46,180 nt of DNA from Microcaldota archaeon (lineage in GTDB: Archaea > Micrarchaeota > Micrarchaeia > Micrarchaeales > CABMGC01): the NCBI GenBank assembly GCA_021791245.1, contig JAJYWY010000017.1, positions 1-46,180 of the forward strand. The letters run 5' to 3'. Positions 46,066-46,180 of the stretch are shown piece after piece. The translations under genes were made by a program, and so were the position numbers. Within the stretch, counting starts at the first letter, position 1. Every line of letters starts with the position of its first letter. The notes under the pieces were generated by a model. The model searched no databases. It was not told the origin of the DNA and saw only the letters and a list, made by a program, of their open reading frames with translations.

Positions 46066-46180
46066 TCAGTTGAATCGCAATTTCATCTGATGCGTATCTT
46101 CTCTCTGTTGCAAGAATGGTTCGTATGAAACGTCCTGCCTGCGAATGTAATTCTTTATCTTCTCTTCGTTGACGAAACCA
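46066..46180 (-). mobile_element. C-terminus of an IS200/IS605-type (Y1) transposase TnpA-like ORF, truncated by window edge
   Basis: Minus-strand frame reads GFVNEEKIKNYIRRQDVSYEPFLQQREDTHQMKLRFN*; the V-x-E-E-x-I-x-x-Y-I-x-x-Q motif resembles the TnpA C-terminus; adjacent strong hairpins. Confidence 0.55.

Overview
This 46-kb window is archaeal. Evidence: archaeal FtsZ, archaeal-type SAM synthetase, deoxyhypusine synthase, aRF1, TFB, a histone, eS1/S3Ae, uS15, archaeal ThrRS, Hef-type helicase, Rad50, SecF/SecD, and pilin-like class III signal peptides. It looks DPANN/Micrarchaeota-like, but that placement is inference. Most of it is an ordinary core-gene backbone with accessory islands between. 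The most interesting items are: (1) a tRNA-Leu(CAG) gene whose last 28 nt are repeated exactly 1.57 kb downstream, enclosing only an AbiEi/AbiEii toxin-antitoxin pair, i.e. a minimal tRNA-integrated island with an operator-like palindrome; (2) a predicted G1-family (eqolisin/scytalidoglutamic) peptidase with both catalytic residues apparently conserved, in an AT-rich accessory block; (3) an NAD salvage operon of NAMPT, an ankyrin protein, NMNAT and NAD kinase; (4) a compact RNase P RNA on the minus strand with an interleaved divergent promoter; (5) an intron-containing tRNA-Phe downstream of a candidate ncRNA whose 3' block recurs 22 kb away; (6) a hairpin shared between the 3' side of a partial IS200/IS605-like TnpA at the right edge and a solo copy 10 kb away; (7) a cluster of tandem-duplicated helical orphan proteins; (8) a LamG/DUF2341 surface protein with a 19-G homopolymer and a codon-usage-shifted 3' module. 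No CRISPR array or rRNA was seen. All calls come from reading the sequence and supplied translations; no searches were run.
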